Origin: Alcanivorax sediminis
GTDB lineage: Bacteria; Pseudomonadota; Gammaproteobacteria; Pseudomonadales; Alcanivoracaceae
Direction: 5' to 3'
NCBI RefSeq assembly: GCF_009601165.1
Contig: NZ_WIRE01000001.1
Location: 1,736,001 to 1,800,000 of the forward strand
DNA: 64,000 nucleotides
A program made the position numbers and the translations under genes. The notes under the pieces were generated by a model. It was given only the letters and a program-made list of their open reading frames with translations. It had not been told where the DNA came from and did no database searches. Each line of letters starts with the position of its first letter. The first letter of the stretch is position 1. Of this stretch, positions 60,874 to 64,000 are shown in pieces.

Positions 60874-62997
60874 ATCAAACGTCGGGGGATTTGGGGAGCA
60901 ATAGCCTTTTCTGCTTTGTCGTCAACGGCATGGGCCATGGAGCCCATGGAGCCCATGATGCCGATGAGCGACATGCCTGCCATGGTGCTGACGCCCGCCC
61001 GGGTCAGTCAGCCCCAGTCCGAGGCACCGGCCAGCGTCACGGTCATCGACCGTAACCTGATTGAGGCCAGCGGCGCCCGCGAACTTTATGAAGTGCTCAA
61101 GCTGGTGCCTGGCATGTCTGCCGTCAAGGTGGACGGTAATGTGCCCACCGTGGCCTATCATGGCACCCAGGCCCGCGATACCCGCCGCATGTTGGTGTTG
61201 CTGGATGGCCGTAGCCAATACCAGCCTGGACTTTCCCGCGTCAACTGGAATGACATGCCGGTGGACATTCAGGACGTTGAGCGCATAGAGGTCACCCGTG
61301 GCCCGGCGGCAGCGGCCTACGGCGCCAACGCATTTACCGCGGTTATCAACATCATCACTCGTGATCCCAGGGATATCAGCCGCAACAGCGTGTCTGTGGC
61401 GGCCGGTAATAATGGCATTCGTGATGGCCGTGCAGCGGCTGCGGGGCAGTCAGAGGATATGGCATGGCGGGCCTCAGTGGCACGTCGTGCCGATGAGGGG
61501 TACGACGAGCCCTTTGAAGATGCCAAGCTGCCTGATGCCAAGTTGATCGAAACGCTCAACAGCGAATGGCTGTGGACGGCGGATGAGAAAAACACCTTTG
61601 CTGTTCTGGCGGGAGGCAGCACCAGCCGACTGGAAAGAGTTCAGGAAAGTGGTGTCGCGGACATTGGCGAGTACCGTCAGGATCCGATACAGAAAGGAGA
61701 GCGCGCCTTTCTGCAATTGGAGTGGCAGCATGTCTTCAGTGATACCCACCAACTCAAACTCACCGGGTATGGCCAGTACAACAACGAAGTGACTGACTTC
61801 AAGGTGTGCTATTTCGATCCGGTGACCGGGCAGACCGGACCGGGGGGCGGCTTGTTCTTCAGTCAGGAATTACGTGACCTCTTTCTGGCCAACAATAGCG
61901 ATATTGACGCCACCCTGAATGCAGCCTTTTCTGATCCGGATGTCCTCGCCCGTTATGGTGTGCTGTCGGGCGTTGGTGAGGATTTCTGTGCGGTCAATGA
62001 GCTTGATGTCAAGGAAGAGCGCTATGACCTGGAGCTGCAGGATACCCTGCAAATCACGGATCGGTTGCGGCTGGTCAGTGGTCTGAACGTACGCCAGGAT
62101 CGCGCGCAATCCGAGACCTATCTGTCCGGCACAGAAGAGAACCTGAGTTACCGTGGGTTTGGCAACTTGTCTGCGGAGGTCATTCGTAATGTGCTGGTCA
62201 ATCTGGGTGGCTATTGGGAGCACGATGAGCTCACCGGCAAGCATTTCAGCCCGCGAGCCGGAGTGAACTGGCGTTTCATGCCGGGGCACAGTCTTCGCTA
62301 TGTCTATTCCGAGGCCGTGCGGACGCCCGATATTTATGAAGACCGGGCGAAAACCAATATTCGGGCCAACGATTTGCGTGGAGCTTTTGCATCAGACCCT
62401 CAGGGGTTGCTGGGCTGGTCGCCGGCGTATTTCTTCGTCACCCGCACCAGTCCGGGCACGCTGGAGTCAGAAGAAATTCGCTCCTGGGAAGTGGGCTACT
62501 TTGGTCAGTTACAGGAGCTGGAACTGGACGTTCGCTATTTCCAGGAGTCGCTCACCAACTTGCTGAGCAATTCGCTCAACCTGTTCGAGTTTGTGCCGGC
62601 GAATGATGGAGAGGTGTTCCATCAGGGAACGGAGGCACAGCTTACCTGGCGGCCCACCGTAAACCACTTGCTGAGGGCCACGGGGGCCCATATTCATACC
62701 CGCACCAATATCAAGACCGAGACCCGTCTGGCAGCCCGAAACAGCGGCAGTATGCTGTGGGCCTGGCAGCTCACCAAGCGCTGGGGTCTCAGTTCAGCCT
62801 ATTATCTGTTCAATGATTATAATCAGAATACGTTCGAGCGAGTGGATGCCCAGCTCCGCTTTCGGCATCGGCTGGCTGGCTCGGAGGTGGAATGGAAGGC
62901 GGTGGCACAGCATGCGCTCAACAAGGCGCCAATAGTGTTTGAAGAGAACCGTTACGCCGAGGACAGGATGTGGCTCGGGGTGTCGGTGAGGTTCTGA
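60874..62997 (+). CDS. TonB-dependent receptor, probable AUC start
   Basis: About 707 residues. A signal peptide (KRRGIWGAIAFSALSSTAWA) is in frame from codon 60874, which is ATC, with GGAGGG seven bases upstream. The first standard start is TTG 60916, inside the signal peptide. The mature N-terminus is Met-rich (MEPMEPMMPMSDMPAM). The plug domain follows (ASVTVIDRNLIEASGA, RMLVLLDGRSQYQ, RIEVTRGPAAAAYGANAF) and the rest is a beta-barrel ending in phenylalanine (WLGVSVRF). The ligand is unknown; a metal or metal chelate is possible. It is followed after one base by a periplasmic binding protein gene and a sensor gene. Confidence 0.85.
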   Translation: MKRRGIWGAIAFSALSSTAWAMEPMEPMMPMSDMPAMVLTPARVSQPQSEAPASVTVIDRNLIEASGARELYEVLKLVPGMSAVKVDGNVPTVAYHGTQARDTRRMLVLLDGRSQYQPGLSRVNWNDMPVDIQDVERIEVTRGPAAAAYGANAFTAVINIITRDPRDISRNSVSVAAGNNGIRDGRAAAAGQSEDMAWRASVARRADEGYDEPFEDAKLPDAKLIETLNSEWLWTADEKNTFAVLAGGSTSRLERVQESGVADIGEYRQDPIQKGERAFLQLEWQHVFSDTHQLKLTGYGQYNNEVTDFKVCYFDPVTGQTGPGGGLFFSQELRDLFLANNSDIDATLNAAFSDPDVLARYGVLSGVGEDFCAVNELDVKEERYDLELQDTLQITDRLRLVSGLNVRQDRAQSETYLSGTEENLSYRGFGNLSAEVIRNVLVNLGGYWEHDELTGKHFSPRAGVNWRFMPGHSLRYVYSEAVRTPDIYEDRAKTNIRANDLRGAFASDPQGLLGWSPAYFFVTRTSPGTLESEEIRSWEVGYFGQLQELELDVRYFQESLTNLLSNSLNLFEFVPANDGEVFHQGTEAQLTWRPTVNHLLRATGAHIHTRTNIKTETRLAARNSGSMLWAWQLTKRWGLSSAYYLFNDYNQNTFERVDAQLRFRHRLAGSEVEWKAVAQHALNKAPIVFEENRYAEDRMWLGVSVRF

Positions 62998-62998
62998 G

Positions 62999-63856
62999 AT
63001 GAAAGCTCAACATGGATGTTGGTTTTTGCTTCTCTGGCTATTGTCGTCAGCGCAGCCGCTGTTTGCCAGCGAACCCTTGAGGGTCCATGTTCAGGCAGCG
63101 GAGGGGCCTTTCAAGAGCGGTTTTGTGAATGCCTTGCAGGCGGGGGATCCGAATATTCGCATTGCGCCCTCCGGCGAACATGCTGAATTGATTGTGGCCC
63201 TGGGGGATGAGGCATTCTCTCGTGCTTCCCGTCATGACAAGCCCGTACTGGGTGTGTTTGTGAGTCGGCGCCTGGAGGAAAAATTGCGCCGCAAAGGCTG
63301 CCATTGTGCCGCGATCTGGGCGGGGGTCGCCCTGAACGACCAGTTGGCCATGCTGCAACTGATGATGCCCGTGGCTGCGAAGGTGGGCGTGATCATTGGC
63401 AAGAACAGCGCCTGGTCGGAAGGTAGTGTCAAGGATTATGGCGGCCGACTTGGTCTGACCCTGTTTCGGATAGACAAACCTGAAGAGCTTGGCCGCGTAT
63501 TGCGTGAAGAGCTGGGGGCCCTGGACGCCCTGGTATTACCAGTGGATGAAGGCCTGTTTGGGCCGGACAGCGCAAAACTGGTCCTGTTGACCAGCTATCG
63601 GCAACGACGCCCGGTGTTTGGTCCGGAGCAGAGCTATGTTCATGCGGGCAGTGCTGCAAGCCTGTTTGCCAGTGGTGGCGATCTGGTCTCCGAAACGCTG
63701 ATTCAGCTGGACTCATTCAGGGCGCGTCACCGTTTCCGGCGCTCAGGTTTTGTTCATACCCCCTCCGTGATCGTTAACGAACACGTCGCCAACAGTTTTG
63801 ACATGCGTTTCCACGACTCTGAAGCACTACGAGAAGCTCTCGAGGTGATGCCGTGA
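62999..63856 (+). CDS. Periplasmic ABC-type substrate-binding-like protein
   Basis: A 285-residue exported protein with signal peptide (CWFLLLWLLSSAQPLFA). The fold pattern, with VALGDEAF, PVLGVFVSR and KVGVIIGKNSAW blocks, recalls the uncharacterised ABC substrate-binding family PF04392. No permease or ATPase is beside it; instead it lies between a TonB receptor and a membrane sensor, so it may act as a periplasmic ligand relay for signalling. Its stop overlaps the next start (GTGA). Confidence 0.65.
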   Translation: MKAQHGCWFLLLWLLSSAQPLFASEPLRVHVQAAEGPFKSGFVNALQAGDPNIRIAPSGEHAELIVALGDEAFSRASRHDKPVLGVFVSRRLEEKLRRKGCHCAAIWAGVALNDQLAMLQLMMPVAAKVGVIIGKNSAWSEGSVKDYGGRLGLTLFRIDKPEELGRVLREELGALDALVLPVDEGLFGPDSAKLVLLTSYRQRRPVFGPEQSYVHAGSAASLFASGGDLVSETLIQLDSFRARHRFRRSGFVHTPSVIVNEHVANSFDMRFHDSEALREALEVMP

Positions 63857-64000
63857 AGGCGGGGGCAGGCATCCGCAAGCAACTCCAGTTGCTCGGGGTG
63901 GTGCCGGCGTTATTCATGCTCGGCTTGTTGCTGGTGGCGTTGACCTGGCAACGTTTTGAGGATGCGGATCGTGATCTGCAGGCCCTGGGCAGCTTTATGG
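63853..64000 (+). CDS. Membrane sensor protein, N-terminal fragment (cut by window end)
   Basis: Only the first 49 residues are in the window, starting at GTG 63853. A basic start (KAGAGIRKQLQLLG) is followed by a membrane helix (VVPALFMLGLLLVALTW) and the start of a periplasmic helix (QRFEDADRDLQALGSF). This is the usual beginning of a BarA-like sensor histidine kinase or other two-helix sensor, but the catalytic part cannot be seen. Four-base overlap with the binding protein gene suggests coupling. Confidence 0.55.
   Translation, partial: MKAGAGIRKQLQLLGVVPALFMLGLLLVALTWQRFEDADRDLQALGSFM

Overview
This is a contiguous, GC-rich stretch of chromosome from a gammaproteobacterium. The order ndk, rlmN, pilW, rodZ, ispG, hisS, yfgM, bamB, der is the usual one in Pseudomonas-like Gammaproteobacteria. 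Aerobic cytochrome c oxidase, Type IV pilus, RapA, IscR and H-NOX genes fit the same group. My best guess is an Alcanivorax-like marine bacterium, from memory of protein sequences and not from a search. I see no prophage, insertion sequence, CRISPR array or plasmid functions. The accessory signal lies in dispersed intergenic repeats and a few unusual genes.

Layout: (1) 1-9 kb holds a sialidase-like BNR protein, a membrane protein, a sodium:solute symporter, a membrane-anchored cold-shock-domain protein, a COG3146 acyltransferase, and a lemA plus M48 peptidase pair. (2) 9.5-18.8 kb is the respiratory oxidase locus. Biogenesis genes ctaB, ctaA, an SCO-like gene and SURF1 run leftward; a DUF2909 gene and coxB-coxA-ctaG-coxC run rightward, ending in a perfect 21-bp-stem bidirectional terminator. 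(3) 19-24 kb has a repeat-rich spacer, rapA with an esterase, and a tiny unlisted Cys/His-rich protein gene at 23656-23835. (4) 24-27.5 kb is one gene encoding a lipoprotein that fuses a di-heme peroxidase to a calcium-loop FG-GAP propeller and an ASPIC/UnbV domain.

(5) 27.6-35.8 kb is a guanidine-assimilation operon: ABC transporter, two DUF1989 proteins and a urea/guanidine carboxylase. Three control elements can be read in it: a sigma-54 promoter, a guanidine-I (ykkC) riboswitch at its head, and a guanidine-II (mini-ykkC) pair of ACGA hairpins directly before the carboxylase gene. No allophanate hydrolase gene is present in the operon. I regard this as the most exciting system in the window.

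(6) 36-41.6 kb is a mix of small enzymes and a second lemA with two TPM-domain genes. (7) 41.8-51.2 kb is an iron-sulfur locus: tRNA-Met, iscR and an IscS-type desulfurase on the plus strand, an H-NOX nitric-oxide sensor, then sufBCDS, a SufA-like carrier, sufT and sufE on the minus strand. Matches to the E. coli IscR type 1 site lie before both iscR (with a Fur box) and sufB, so the locus looks like one regulon. (8) 51.4-61 kb is housekeeping. (9) 60.9-64 kb starts a TonB receptor, periplasmic binding protein and membrane sensor operon, cut by the window end; the receptor seems to use an AUC start codon.

Three families of extragenic repeats (GTAGGAGC-type REPs, a TTTCGAG palindromic element, and a GACGC-rich element) occupy many spacers, including spacers inside the suf and guanidine operons.
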